A stretch of DNA of 64,000 bases. Source: Phytomonospora endophytica. Its GTDB lineage: Bacteria; Actinomycetota; Actinomycetes; Mycobacteriales; Micromonosporaceae. The notes under the pieces were generated by a model. That model worked only from the letters and a program-made list of their open reading frames with translations, had not been told where the DNA came from and made no database searches. A program made the translations under genes and the position numbers. Location: assembly GCF_014202425.1 (NCBI RefSeq), contig NZ_JACHGT010000003.1, forward strand, positions 248,001 through 312,000. The letters run 5' to 3'. Shown here in pieces: positions 1 through 9,019 of the stretch. Numbering within the stretch: the first letter of the stretch is position 1; each line of letters opens with the position of its first letter.

Positions 1-1763
1 TCGAAGGACTCCCGGGCGGCGTTGGGGTTGCGGTCGCGCAGGGCGTTCATGCCGCGGTACCAGTCGGTGCGCCAGTCGTCTTGTTCGTCGCGGGCGTAGG
101 AGTCGAGTTCCTGGCGGGCGGACTGGACCCGGCCGGCCTCGATCATTTCGAGGATGAGGCGGAGGCGGACCTCGGGGCTGCGGACCGGTGCCGCGCCGAG
201 TGCGGCGATGCGCTCCTCGGGGGTGGTGGCGGTCAGCGTGGCGAGGAACCCCGCGCCGGGGTCGGTGGAGTCGACCTGCGGGATGGGCAGGGCCGGGACG
301 ACCTGCGTGAAGTCGACGGGGGCGCCGGGCCCGCTGGGGGTCACCGCGCTGGACTCCACGTTGGCGACGCGGCCGATCTCGACGCCGAAACTCCGTCGGG
401 TCGGTGTGAACCACGTCGACAGTGAAGGCTGCGGGTTGCGGGTCTCGGCGGCCTTGGTCTCGCGGAGGACGCCGAGGAGCTGTTCGCGCATGTCCTCGGC
501 GGAGGCGAAACGCGCGTAGGGGTCGGCGGCGGTGGCGCGCAGCAGGAGCCGGTGGAAGGACTCGTGCTCGGTGAACAGGCGGACCTCGGACGCGTCGGGC
601 AGGGAGTGCCGGAAGTGCTTGGTGAACCCGTGGAAGTCGAAGGCGAGGACGGCCAGGGAGCGCGCGACGGTGTAGAGGTCGCTGGCGATCGAGGGACCGC
701 GTTCGCCGATCTCGGGCGCGTGGTAGCCGGGGGTGCCGTAGATGGGGCTGTCGGCGTCGTCGATGCGGCGGACGGCGCCGAGGTCGATGAGTTTGAGCTG
801 CTGGCCGACGTGGATGACGTTGTCGGGTTTGAAGTCGCAGTAGAGCAGTCCCGCGTCGTGGAGGTAGCCCAGGGCGGGGAGGATCTCGGCGCCGTAGGCG
901 AGGACCTGTGACAGGGGCAGCGGCACGTGCTGGCCGTGTTCGTTGCGGTAGTCGCGGCGCAGGTCGCGCAGGGACTGCCCGGCGGCGTACTCCATGACGA
1001 TGTAGTTGAGGGGGTCGCCGGTGACCGGGTCGGCGTGCCGGGTGAAGTCGAAGATCTCGACGATGGCGGCGTGGTCGATGCCGACGAGGAAGCGCTTCTC
1101 GGCGATGGCGACGGCCATGGCTTCGGGGTCGGTGGTGTTGATGAGGCCTTTGAGCACGACCCAGCGGTCGGAGACGTCGTCACTGACGTGCCGGTCGCGG
1201 GCCAGGTAGATCCAGCCGAGCCCGCCGTGGGCGAGGGCGCCGAGGACCTCGTAGCGGTCGTTGACGACGTCGCCGGAGCGCAGGCTCGGGACGAAGGAGA
1301 AGGGTGTGCGGCAGTTCGGGCAGAAGCCCTCGGTGCGGCCCTGCCGGTTGTCGCGGGTGCGGCCGACGGGTTTCTCGCATTGGTGGCAGTAGCGGTGGGC
1401 CTCGGGCACGACCGGACTGTCGGGAATGACGTCGGAGGGGTTGCGGGGGGCCACCCACGGGATCTCGATCTCGCGGCTGCCCGAGCGGGTGCTGCGGGTC
1501 CCGCGGGTGCGGGTGCTCATGGACCCGGTCATCGCGCCGGTCATGGCACCGGTGAGGGCGGAGCTGAACGGCGAGACGGTGCGCGCGGGCGCGGGGGTGG
1601 CCGAGGTGGGGGCGTTCGCGGCGGCTTCGGCGGCCGCGGCCGCGTAGCTGCTCTGTGGAACGGCGGACGGCGCGCCACCGCCGGGTCTGGCCCGGCCGCA
1701 CTCGTTGCAGTAGCCGTCGGCCTCATAGGCACCACGGCAACCTGGGTGGACGCATGGGTTCAT
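1..1763 (-). CDS. pknG: Ser/Thr protein kinase PknG (C-terminus cut by window edge)
   Basis: This is a soluble PknG-type kinase, the terminal component of the GlnX-GlnH-PknG amino-acid sensing pathway that controls 2-oxoglutarate metabolism through OdhI/GarA in relatives. The frame opens with MNPCVHPGC and a short Cys-rich segment. A rubredoxin-like pair of CxxC motifs follows (CHQC and CPNC, about residues 120-150), and then the kinase domain. The catalytic loop reads YCDFKPDN, the non-RD form typical of PknG, and the metal loop reads DLG. The start of the TPR region is visible at the window edge; the full protein is usually about 750 residues and about 587 codons are here. The ATG overlaps the stop of the upstream gene as ATGA, so the two are co-transcribed and probably translationally coupled. 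Confidence 0.93.
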   Translation of the reverse strand, partial: MNPCVHPGCRGAYEADGYCNECGRARPGGGAPSAVPQSSYAAAAAEAAANAPTSATPAPARTVSPFSSALTGAMTGAMTGSMSTRTRGTRSTRSGSREIEIPWVAPRNPSDVIPDSPVVPEAHRYCHQCEKPVGRTRDNRQGRTEGFCPNCRTPFSFVPSLRSGDVVNDRYEVLGALAHGGLGWIYLARDRHVSDDVSDRWVVLKGLINTTDPEAMAVAIAEKRFLVGIDHAAIVEIFDFTRHADPVTGDPLNYIVMEYAAGQSLRDLRRDYRNEHGQHVPLPLSQVLAYGAEILPALGYLHDAGLLYCDFKPDNVIHVGQQLKLIDLGAVRRIDDADSPIYGTPGYHAPEIGERGPSIASDLYTVARSLAVLAFDFHGFTKHFRHSLPDASEVRLFTEHESFHRLLLRATAADPYARFASAEDMREQLLGVLRETKAAETRNPQPSLSTWFTPTRRSFGVEIGRVANVESSAVTPSGPGAPVDFTQVVPALPIPQVDSTDPGAGFLATLTATTPEERIAALGAAPVRSPEVRLRLILEMIEAGRVQSARQELDSYARDEQDDWRTDWYRGMNALRDRNPNAARESF

Positions 1764-2950
1764 CCCGACTCCTCCGTCGCGAGCAGCGCCTGCTGGAAGT
1801 CCCGGACCGCCCGGGTCGCCGCGCGCAGGTCACACGGCGCCGTCCACAACAGGGCACGGGCGATCTCGTACTGGCTGGTGATCTCGGCGCTCTCGGCGGC
1901 GCCGGTGCGGCCCGCCTTCATCTGGTACGCCTTGAGGCGGCCGCGCAGTTCGGCGCGCCGGTCCATCAGCGCCGTGGCGGTCTCGTTGACCGTGGCGGCG
2001 GCCTCCCGGGCGGCGGTCACGTCGCGGTCGATCTGTTCGAGCCGTTCGGCGAGCAGCCGCCAGCGTCCGGCGGCGGCGAGGCGGCGCAGGTCGCCGAGGC
2101 GCTGGCGCAGGGGAGAGGCCTGCGGGCTGAGCGCGGGGATGCGAACCTGGGCGATCTTGACCTCGACGACGGCGGTGATCTCGGCGGCCTCCTTCTCGGC
2201 GGCGGCGAGTTCGGCGATGGCCGAGCGTCGCAGCAGGAGCCGCTCGGGCAGGCCGGTGCGGAGGGTGTCGAGCGCGGCGAGGGACGCCAGGACGGGGGTG
2301 ACGCGTGCGGCGAAGCCGTCGAGGCGGCCGGTGACGGCCGGGTCGAGCGGGTCGGCGAGGGCGGCGCCGCGCAGGACGGTCAGTTCGCGTTCCAGGGCGG
2401 CGAGGCCGTCGGGGTCGGTGGTATCGGTGGTGAGGTCGAGCAGTTCGGTGAGGCGTTCGGCGTCGTCGACGGCGGCGGTCAGCGAGGAGAGGCGCTCGGC
2501 GACGCGGGCGCAGGCGGCGTCGACCTCGGCGTAGAGGTCCTTGAGGGCCGTCACGGAGCCGTTCATGCGTTTGGTGAGGTCGGGCAGGGAGACGCGTTCG
2601 GTGACCTCGCCGCCGGAGTCGCCGGGGCGCAGCCCGTCGGCGCCGAGGGACACGACGTCCTCGCGCAGGAGCATGGTCAGTTCGCTGTGCTCGGGTTCGG
2701 CCAGGCGCGTGCGCCGGGACCGGAGTTCCTTGGCGCGGTCGACGACCGTGCCGAGCGCGCCGAACTGTGACCACAGGGCGGACAGGCGCGTGCCGCTCTC
2801 GGCGGCGGCCTTCCCGGTCAGGCCGGTCAGTTCGCCGTCGCGGAGGTAGGAGTGCGCGCCGGCGTTGTCGAGGGCGTAGAGCTCCTCGGCGAATCTGCGG
2901 TGGGTCAGGTCGTGCTGCCGCAGTTCGGTGTCGATCTCCTCTGGCGTCAT
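1760..2950 (-). CDS. Coiled-coil hypothetical protein between glnH and pknG
   Basis: This 396-residue protein has no recognisable catalytic motif. It is rich in Ala, Leu, Glu and Arg with long heptad-like stretches, so it is probably mostly alpha-helical and cytoplasmic; there is no signal peptide or membrane segment. The chosen start is the ATG of MTPEEIDTEL. An in-frame GTG at 2968, just after the glnH stop, is an alternative that adds six residues. It lies between the glutamine/aspartate-binding lipoprotein gene and pknG in one operon, with ATGA overlap to pknG. The mycobacterial and corynebacterial glnX-glnH-pknG operons, as I know them, lack a gene here. I infer an adaptor or regulator of the GlnX-GlnH-PknG pathway, with no direct evidence. 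Confidence 0.8.
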   Translation of the reverse strand: MTPEEIDTELRQHDLTHRRFAEELYALDNAGAHSYLRDGELTGLTGKAAAESGTRLSALWSQFGALGTVVDRAKELRSRRTRLAEPEHSELTMLLREDVVSLGADGLRPGDSGGEVTERVSLPDLTKRMNGSVTALKDLYAEVDAACARVAERLSSLTAAVDDAERLTELLDLTTDTTDPDGLAALERELTVLRGAALADPLDPAVTGRLDGFAARVTPVLASLAALDTLRTGLPERLLLRRSAIAELAAAEKEAAEITAVVEVKIAQVRIPALSPQASPLRQRLGDLRRLAAAGRWRLLAERLEQIDRDVTAAREAAATVNETATALMDRRAELRGRLKAYQMKAGRTGAAESAEITSQYEIARALLWTAPCDLRAATRAVRDFQQALLATEESG

Positions 2951-2970
2951 GGCCGGGCCGCCGTTCACGG

Positions 2971-3978
2971 TTACTTGTACACGGCGGCCGGCGGGGAGGC
3001 CGGTCCCAGCAGGCTCTTCAGCGAGTTGCCCGAGTCGTCGGCCTTGGCGTACAGCGCGGCCCAGGTGCCGTTGCCGCGGAGGTCTTCGAGGACCGCGTTG
3101 ACGTACTCCACGAGGTCGCGGTGCTCCAGGCTGATCGCGATCCCGTAGGGCTCCTCGCTCAGTGAGGTCGTGCTCAGCTTGACCTGGTCGTCCTGCGCGG
3201 CGAAGCCGGCGAGGATCGCGTTGTCGGTGGAGATCGCGTCGACCGTGCCCTGCTGCAGCATCACCAGGCAGTCGGTCCACTCCGGGACCGCGACGGGCGT
3301 GGCCGCGGAGTCGGCGATCTTGCGGATCGACGTCGAGCCCGTCGCCGCGCAGACACGCTCGCCCTTGAGCTCTTCGAGCGTCTCGACGACCTTGTGGGCG
3401 CCGTAGACGGCGATCTGCTGGTGGGCCCGGAAGTACTCCGAGGAGAACGCCACGTCCTTCCAGCGGGCGCAGTTCATGGTCATGGTCCGCACGACCATGT
3501 CCACCTCGCCCTGCTGTACGAACGGCACGCGCTGGTCGGAGCTGATGGCCTTGTACTGGATCTTCGACGGGTCCCCGAAGATCGCGCGGGCGATCTCGCG
3601 GGCGATGGCCACGTCGAAGCCGGACAGGTCGTTGGTGCTGGGGTCGCGGTACCCGAACAGGTAGGTGTTCTGGTCGACGCCGACCTTCAGCACGCCGTTG
3701 GCCTTGATCTGGGCCATCGTCGAGCCTGAGCCGATGTTGAGGCCGTTGCTCGGTGCGTAGCTTGCCGTGGCGTCGCCGCAGCTGTCGTCGGTGGTGACGT
3801 CGGGCAGCTGGGCCGGGTCCTGGACGCCGACCGGCATCGGTGGCGAGGCCGCGTCATCGGGGAGTTTGGGAGCCATGTCGGAGCCGCACGCGGCCATCGT
3901 GGCGAGCACGCCGCAGGCCACGGCGACGGCGAGGAGGCGCCGACTGGATCGCCGGAAAGCGCGCTGGGGGGTCTTCAT
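2971..3978 (-). CDS. glnH: Amino-acid-binding lipoprotein GlnH
   Basis: This is a 335-residue extracytoplasmic solute-binding lipoprotein of family 3. The N-terminus has a basic region, a hydrophobic stretch and a lipobox with the lipidated Cys at residue 31 (TMAACGSD). The mature protein has the class signature VGVDQNTYLFGYRD followed by SGFDVAIAREIA. In actinobacteria GlnH binds aspartate/glutamate and, with GlnX, signals to PknG; it is not part of an importer here because no permease or ATPase genes adjoin. The start ATG overlaps the glnX stop as ATGA. The downstream coiled-coil gene begins within about 20 bases of the stop. Confidence 0.9.
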   Translation of the reverse strand: MKTPQRAFRRSSRRLLAVAVACGVLATMAACGSDMAPKLPDDAASPPMPVGVQDPAQLPDVTTDDSCGDATASYAPSNGLNIGSGSTMAQIKANGVLKVGVDQNTYLFGYRDPSTNDLSGFDVAIAREIARAIFGDPSKIQYKAISSDQRVPFVQQGEVDMVVRTMTMNCARWKDVAFSSEYFRAHQQIAVYGAHKVVETLEELKGERVCAATGSTSIRKIADSAATPVAVPEWTDCLVMLQQGTVDAISTDNAILAGFAAQDDQVKLSTTSLSEEPYGIAISLEHRDLVEYVNAVLEDLRGNGTWAALYAKADDSGNSLKSLLGPASPPAAVYK

Positions 3979-5375
3979 CGGTACTCCGCAATCCGTCGCT
4001 GCAGTCCGTTGGCGGCACCGGCGAGACAGACGACGGCCAGGAGGCCGACTCCGATCCCGGCGCCGGTCAGGGAGTTCGACGCGGCGCTGGTCTGGGACCG
4101 GAAGTGGTCGCCGGCCGACCCGATGGCCTGGGCGAGCAGGTCGTCGAGCTGGCGGGACAGTTTCGCCGCGCCGCCGTCCTCGGTGCTCAAGGCCAGTTCC
4201 ACGGCCTTGGTGTACTCGCCGCGCTGGTCGTCCCCGCGCAGGGTCGCGTGGGTTTCGTTCCATGCCTGCGCCGTGGCAAGCGCCTGGTCGAGGATCGGGG
4301 TGAGCGCCGGGTCGGTGTTGGCGGCCTTCGCCTTGGCGAGTGGGCCGTTGGCGGTGTCGAGGAGCAGGTTCATCTGCTGCACGAAGGAGGCCTCGTAGTC
4401 GGCGGCGCTCTTGCCGCCGCGGGCGATGAGCGTGACCGACTCGGCCGAGCGCGCCTGGAGGGCGGCGATGCGGGCCTCGGCGAGGCGCTCGATCTGGGCG
4501 CTGCCGCGGTCGCGGCCGGAGTCGATGTGCCCGGCGGCGAGGAAGGAGGCCACGCCCAGCCAGCCCAGGACGAGGACCATCGCGATCGTCCCGGCGAGCA
4601 GACCGACGTTGAAGGTCCGGTTGGTGCGCTTCGACAGGTCGATCTGCGTGAACGCGAGGACGCCGAGGGTCAGCAGGATGAAGGCGAGCGCGATCCAGGG
4701 GAGCGTCGCCGCTGAGTCCTGCGTCTCGGCGAGCTGTGCGCCCGCGTTGTCCTGGAGCTCCTGCGCCGCGGGGAGCAGCCGGTCCTGCATCAGGCCCGAG
4801 GCTTCGCGGAGATAGGCCGCGCCGACCGGGAGTCCCTGCTGGTTGTAGGTGCGCGCGTTCTCGATCAGCCCGGTGTAGACCGGCAGGTCCGCCGACAGGC
4901 GCGCGACGGCGTCGGCGCCTTCCTGCGTGGAGATGCTCGCGGCGGCGGTGGCCAGCTGGATCGAGGCGTGGTTGATGTCCTCGTCGTAGCGGTCGCGCAG
5001 CTCGGGCGACTCGACCCCGCCGGCCAGGAAGGCGCTCGTGGCGGTCGCGTCGGCGTCCGAGAGCGACTGGTAGACCTCCAGGGCGGCCACGCCGAGCCTG
5101 CCGCTGCCGTCGGAGACACCGTCGATGAGGTCGTCGCGTCCGACCACGTCGGCCACACCCGCGACGCCGGAGGCGAGCGCGAGGAAGGCGAGGACGGCCA
5201 TGAGGAGGGTGAGGCGGCCCGGAGTGTTGCGTCCGCGGCCGAGCAGGTGTTCACGTTTCGCGCCCGGCGCGACCACCGGTGACCCGCCGCGTTGCCGCGG
5301 TATATCCACAGTGGACGTTCCTGACTGCTGAGAACTGACCGGAGCCATGGTGTTACCCGTTGTCCCCGTTGGCAT
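3975..5375 (-). CDS. glnX: GlnX-type transmembrane sensor protein
   Basis: This 466-residue membrane protein is the first gene of the pknG operon. It has a cytoplasmic N-terminus, a membrane helix at about residues 45-65, an extracytoplasmic helical region, paired helices near the middle (PWIALAFILLTLGVLAF and a following segment), a second extracytoplasmic helical region, and a last helix near the C-terminus (GAGIGVGLLAVVCLAG). This fits GlnX, proposed to pass the GlnH ligand signal across the membrane to PknG. I chose the ATG at 5375 because GGGAGG lies a few bases upstream; in-frame ATGs at 5402 and 5348 are less well supported. Confidence 0.85.
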   Translation of the reverse strand: MPTGTTGNTMAPVSSQQSGTSTVDIPRQRGGSPVVAPGAKREHLLGRGRNTPGRLTLLMAVLAFLALASGVAGVADVVGRDDLIDGVSDGSGRLGVAALEVYQSLSDADATATSAFLAGGVESPELRDRYDEDINHASIQLATAAASISTQEGADAVARLSADLPVYTGLIENARTYNQQGLPVGAAYLREASGLMQDRLLPAAQELQDNAGAQLAETQDSAATLPWIALAFILLTLGVLAFTQIDLSKRTNRTFNVGLLAGTIAMVLVLGWLGVASFLAAGHIDSGRDRGSAQIERLAEARIAALQARSAESVTLIARGGKSAADYEASFVQQMNLLLDTANGPLAKAKAANTDPALTPILDQALATAQAWNETHATLRGDDQRGEYTKAVELALSTEDGGAAKLSRQLDDLLAQAIGSAGDHFRSQTSAASNSLTGAGIGVGLLAVVCLAGAANGLQRRIAEYR

Positions 5376-5549
5376 TCCACCCTCCCAGCCGCCTTGTGAC
5401 ACCCAATAAGACCATGGCGTTCAAGATAATGTCCATCACCAAACGGTCTCGACAAGGAGTCGGTTGCACCTCGCTCTGGACTCGTTGACGGACAATGAAC
5501 ACACCCGAAGTCGATTGTCGGTACATCACATGTGAGATAGCGTCGGCGC

Positions 5550-7079
5550 GTGACTGACGATTACCGCCGACGGATCGGCAAACTCATCCGGGACTCCCGG
5601 CAGCACCGAGGCTGGACCCAGACCCAGCTGGCCGACGCGCTCGGCACCAGCCAGAGCGCCGTCAACCGCATGGAACGCGGGCAGCAGAATCTCAGCCTGG
5701 AGATGCTCGCCCGCATCGGCGAGGCCCTCGACAGTGAGATCGTCTCCCTCGGCACGTCCGGGCCGATGCACCTGCGCGTCGTCGGCGGCCACCCCCTCTC
5801 CGGCTCCATCGACGTCAAGTCCAGCAAGAACGCCGGTGTCGCCCTCCTGTGTGCCAGCCTCCTCAACCGGGGCCGGACCGTGCTGCGCAAGGTCGCGCGC
5901 ATCGAGGAGGTCAACCGCATCCTCGAAGTCCTGAACAGCATCGGCGTCAAGACCCGCTGGCTCAACGCCGACAACGACCTGGAGATCCTGCGCCCCGAGA
6001 TCCTCGACCTCGGGTCCATCGATGAGGTCGCCGCCCGCCGCACTCGCAGCGTGCTGATGTTCCTCGGCCCGCTGATGCATTCCGAGGACGTGTTCGAACT
6101 GCCCTACGCCGGCGGCTGCGACCTCGGCGCCCGCACCGTCGAGCCGCACATGATCGCCCTGCGGCCTTTCGGTCTGGCCGTCAAGGCGACCGCCGGCAGC
6201 TACCACGCCACCGTCGAGAGCCGCACCGCCCCGGTCCGCCCCCTCGTGCTCACCGAACGCGGTGACACCGTCACCGAAAACGCCCTGCTCGCCGCCGCCG
6301 GCGCCGACGGCGTCACGGTCATCCGCAACGCCAGCCCCAACTACATGGTCCAGGACCTCTGCGTCTTCCTCACCCGCCTCGGCGTGCGCATCGACGGGAT
6401 CGGCACCACCACGCTGACCGTCCACGGCCGCACCGACATCTCCGCCGACGTCGACTACGCGCCATCCGAGGACCCGATCGAGGCCATGAGCCTGCTGACC
6501 GCGGCGATCGTGACCGGCTCGGAGATCACCGTCCGCCGCGCCCCGATCGAGTTCCTGGAGATCGAACTGGCGCTGCTGGAGGAGATGGGCCTCGACTACA
6601 GCCGCACCGAGGAGTACCCGGCCGCCAACGGCCACACCCGCCTGGTCGACATCACCGTGCGCCCGTCGGTGCTGCACTCGCCGATCGACAAGATCCACCC
6701 GATGCCGTTCCCCGGCCTCAACATCGACAACCTGCCGTTCTTCGCGGCCATCGCGGCCTCCGCGCAAGGCGCCACGATGATCCACGACTGGGTCTACGAC
6801 AAGCGCGCCATCTACCTCACCGAGCTCACCAAGCTCGGCGCGCGCGTCCAGCTCGCCGACCCCCACCGCGTGTACGTCGAAGGCCCGACGCGCTGGTCGG
6901 CCGCCGAGGTCATCTGCCCGCCCGCGCTGCGCCCGGCCGTGGTCATCCTCATCGCGATGCTCGCGGCGAAGGGCACCTCGGTGCTGCGCAACGTCTACGT
7001 CATCAACCGCGGATACGAAGACCTCGCCAACCGGCTCAACCAGCTGGGCGCGCAGATCGAGATCTTCCGCGACATCTAG
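5550..7079 (+). CDS. XRE-family HTH fused to MurA-type enolpyruvyl transferase
   Basis: This 509-residue protein starts at GTG. Residues 5-65 form an XRE/Cro-type helix-turn-helix (QTQLADALGTSQSAVNRMER). Residues 72-509 are an EPSP-synthase/MurA fold. The MurA substrate lysine is present in SSKNA (K93), and the catalytic cysteine that attacks PEP is present in AGGCDLGAR (C190). MurA adds enolpyruvate from PEP to UDP-GlcNAc, the first committed step of peptidoglycan synthesis. The fusion suggests either a self-regulating second MurA or a sugar-nucleotide-responsive regulator. It is not near other mur genes. A strong hairpin follows the stop. Confidence 0.88.
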   Translation: MTDDYRRRIGKLIRDSRQHRGWTQTQLADALGTSQSAVNRMERGQQNLSLEMLARIGEALDSEIVSLGTSGPMHLRVVGGHPLSGSIDVKSSKNAGVALLCASLLNRGRTVLRKVARIEEVNRILEVLNSIGVKTRWLNADNDLEILRPEILDLGSIDEVAARRTRSVLMFLGPLMHSEDVFELPYAGGCDLGARTVEPHMIALRPFGLAVKATAGSYHATVESRTAPVRPLVLTERGDTVTENALLAAAGADGVTVIRNASPNYMVQDLCVFLTRLGVRIDGIGTTTLTVHGRTDISADVDYAPSEDPIEAMSLLTAAIVTGSEITVRRAPIEFLEIELALLEEMGLDYSRTEEYPAANGHTRLVDITVRPSVLHSPIDKIHPMPFPGLNIDNLPFFAAIAASAQGATMIHDWVYDKRAIYLTELTKLGARVQLADPHRVYVEGPTRWSAAEVICPPALRPAVVILIAMLAAKGTSVLRNVYVINRGYEDLANRLNQLGAQIEIFRDI

Positions 7080-7089
7080 GCACCGCCGA

Positions 7090-7115
7090 CGCCCCTCCGG
7101 TCCGCCGGAGGGGCG
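7090..7115. terminator. Bidirectional terminator hairpin
   Basis: The arms CGCCCCTCCGG and CCGGAGGGGCG pair perfectly around TCCG, followed by TTCTT on the plus strand. It lies between the convergent HTH-MurA gene and the alpha/beta hydrolase gene. Confidence 0.85.
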
Positions 7116-7119
7116 TTCT

Positions 7120-7941
7120 TCACGCCGAGACCCGGTCGAGCCAGGTTCGCAGCGCCGTGGCGAGGGCGACGGGCGCGTCGAGCTGGATCAGATGACCGGC
7201 CTCGTCGACGAGCCGGAACGCCGCACCGGGGATCCCCGCCGCCAGGCGCTCGCCGGTGGCCGGTGGGATCCAGCCGTCCTCGCGGCCCCACAGGATCGAG
7301 ACCGGGACGGCGACGCGGCCGAGCAGCGCCTCGTTCTCGGCGAGGTAGGCCTCGTCGTAGGCGGCGATCTGGCGGTAGAAGGCCGCCTGGCCCTCCTCGC
7401 CGAGCCATGGGGCGACGAGGGCGGTGAGTTCGTCTTCGCGGAGTTCGCGGTGGGCGGCGTCGCCGATGTAGGCCCGCATGACCGCTTCGTGGATGTACGG
7501 GGGCAGGCGGGTCAAGACGTCGGGATGTTCGGCGACGAGCCGGAAGAACGGCGATCCGGCCGGTGGGACGGCCACGACGTCGGTCATCAGCAGTGACGCG
7601 AACGCGACCTCGTGCACGAGGTGGGCGCGCAGGGAGACCGCGCCGCCGTAGTCGTGGGCGACGACGTGCGGCCGGTCGAGGCCCCAGTGCTCCAGGAGCG
7701 CCGTGAAGGCCTCGGCCTGGACACCGAAGTCGACGGCGTGGCCCGCGTCCTTGGAGGAGCGGCCGTAGCCGGGCATGTCCCACAGGTGGACGGTGTAGTC
7801 GGCGGCGAGGGCCTCGGCGAACGGCCGCCACAGGTGCGACGACCAGGGCGTCCCGTGGCAGAAGACGACCGCGGGACCCGAACCGCTCCGGCCGCAGGCG
7901 ATCCGGCGGCCCTTCCAGTCGAAGGTTTCGCTGAGATCCAT
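7120..7941 (-). CDS. Alpha/beta hydrolase, dehalogenase/epoxide-hydrolase type
   Basis: This 273-residue alpha/beta-fold hydrolase has the oxyanion segment CHGTPWSS near residue 30. The nucleophile elbow is VAHDYGGAV, with Asp in the nucleophile position. An Asp nucleophile is characteristic of haloalkane dehalogenases and epoxide hydrolases rather than Ser esterases. The general-base His is in GHLIQLDAP near the C-terminus. No signal peptide is present, so it acts in the cytoplasm. The substrate cannot be named. It shares a strand with the next gene upstream with 17 bases between, so an operon is likely. Confidence 0.85.
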   Translation of the reverse strand: MDLSETFDWKGRRIACGRSGSGPAVVFCHGTPWSSHLWRPFAEALAADYTVHLWDMPGYGRSSKDAGHAVDFGVQAEAFTALLEHWGLDRPHVVAHDYGGAVSLRAHLVHEVAFASLLMTDVVAVPPAGSPFFRLVAEHPDVLTRLPPYIHEAVMRAYIGDAAHRELREDELTALVAPWLGEEGQAAFYRQIAAYDEAYLAENEALLGRVAVPVSILWGREDGWIPPATGERLAAGIPGAAFRLVDEAGHLIQLDAPVALATALRTWLDRVSA

Positions 7942-7958
7942 CCGCCGACTCTAGAGCG

Positions 7959-8987
7959 CTAGTCGAACACGATCGCCCGGAACTCGTCGCGCACGGCCTT
8001 GATCGGCGGTTTCTCGCGGCCGTGGACGACGCGGTTGGTCAGCAGCACCGCCCAGCGCTGGCGCTTGGGCGAGATCCACATCCCGGTGCCGGTGAACCCG
8101 AGGTGCATCCACACGTCGTCTTCGATCGCGGTGTCGGGCGCGGGGAACCAGAACAGTCCCCGGGCGGGTTCGAGCGCGCCGGTGTGGACCTGGAGGGACT
8201 CGGTGATCCAGGCGGCGCCGAAGCCGGTGCGCTCGTCGGGACGCAGGAGATGGCGGAGGAAGAGGCCGAGGTCGCCGAGGGTGGAGAACACGCCGGAGAT
8301 GCCGCAGGCGCCGCCGAACAGCCGGGTGGAGAAGTCGTGGACGAGGCCGCGTCTGCGGATCCCGCTGTCCTCGTCGAACTCGGTGGGCGCGCAGCGCCGG
8401 TGCAGGGCCTCGGGCACGGGCCCGAACCAGGTCTCGCGCATACCGAGCGCGTCCCACACCCACCGGCGGCTCATGTCGGTGAGGGACTCGCCGGTGAGGC
8501 GCTCGGCGAGGACGCCGAGGATGAAGGAGGCCCGGTCGGTGTACTTCACGACCGTCCCGGGCGGGCAGTGCAGGTCGGCGCTCAAGACCCCGGCCACGAT
8601 CGCGGCCGGGTCGGTGCCGTAGTTGGCCCGGAAACCGGCGTGGTGCGGCATGCCGGCGATGTGGCCGAGCAGCTGGCGCAGGGTCACCGGCCCTAGCGGC
8701 CGCCCGGCGGTCTCCGGCAGATGCGCGTCGACGCGGTCGTCGAGGGCGATCAGGCCCCGCTCCCACAGCCGCCCGACCGCGGTCCACACGACGAGGACCT
8801 TGGTCAGGCTGGCCATGTCGAAGATCGTGTCGGGCAGCATCGGTTCGTCCGGTTCGTCGGGGTCGAGGACCCCTCGGGTGCCGCCGTCGATGAGCCCGGA
8901 GGCGTCCCCGACGCCCCACACCGCGCCGGGGAAGACCCGGTCGGTGATGCCTCGGTCGAGCAGTCGCGTGATGAGGTCAGGGCTCAT
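7959..8987 (-). CDS. Serine hydrolase, beta-lactamase/class C family
   Basis: This 342-residue protein of the beta-lactamase/D,D-carboxypeptidase family has the SxxK nucleophile motif SLTK near residue 60 and YTD in the YxN position. The third motif region is FTGTGMW. There is no signal peptide, which argues for a cytoplasmic esterase/amidase of the EstB or transpeptidase-like type rather than a secreted beta-lactamase. The start chosen is the ATG of MSPDLITRLL. It is 32 bases downstream of the MFS gene, on the same strand. Confidence 0.85.
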   Translation of the reverse strand: MSPDLITRLLDRGITDRVFPGAVWGVGDASGLIDGGTRGVLDPDEPDEPMLPDTIFDMASLTKVLVVWTAVGRLWERGLIALDDRVDAHLPETAGRPLGPVTLRQLLGHIAGMPHHAGFRANYGTDPAAIVAGVLSADLHCPPGTVVKYTDRASFILGVLAERLTGESLTDMSRRWVWDALGMRETWFGPVPEALHRRCAPTEFDEDSGIRRRGLVHDFSTRLFGGACGISGVFSTLGDLGLFLRHLLRPDERTGFGAAWITESLQVHTGALEPARGLFWFPAPDTAIEDDVWMHLGFTGTGMWISPKRQRWAVLLTNRVVHGREKPPIKAVRDEFRAIVFD

Positions 8988-9019
8988 GCCGACCGAGGCT
9001 ACCCAAGGGGCCGGGCCGC

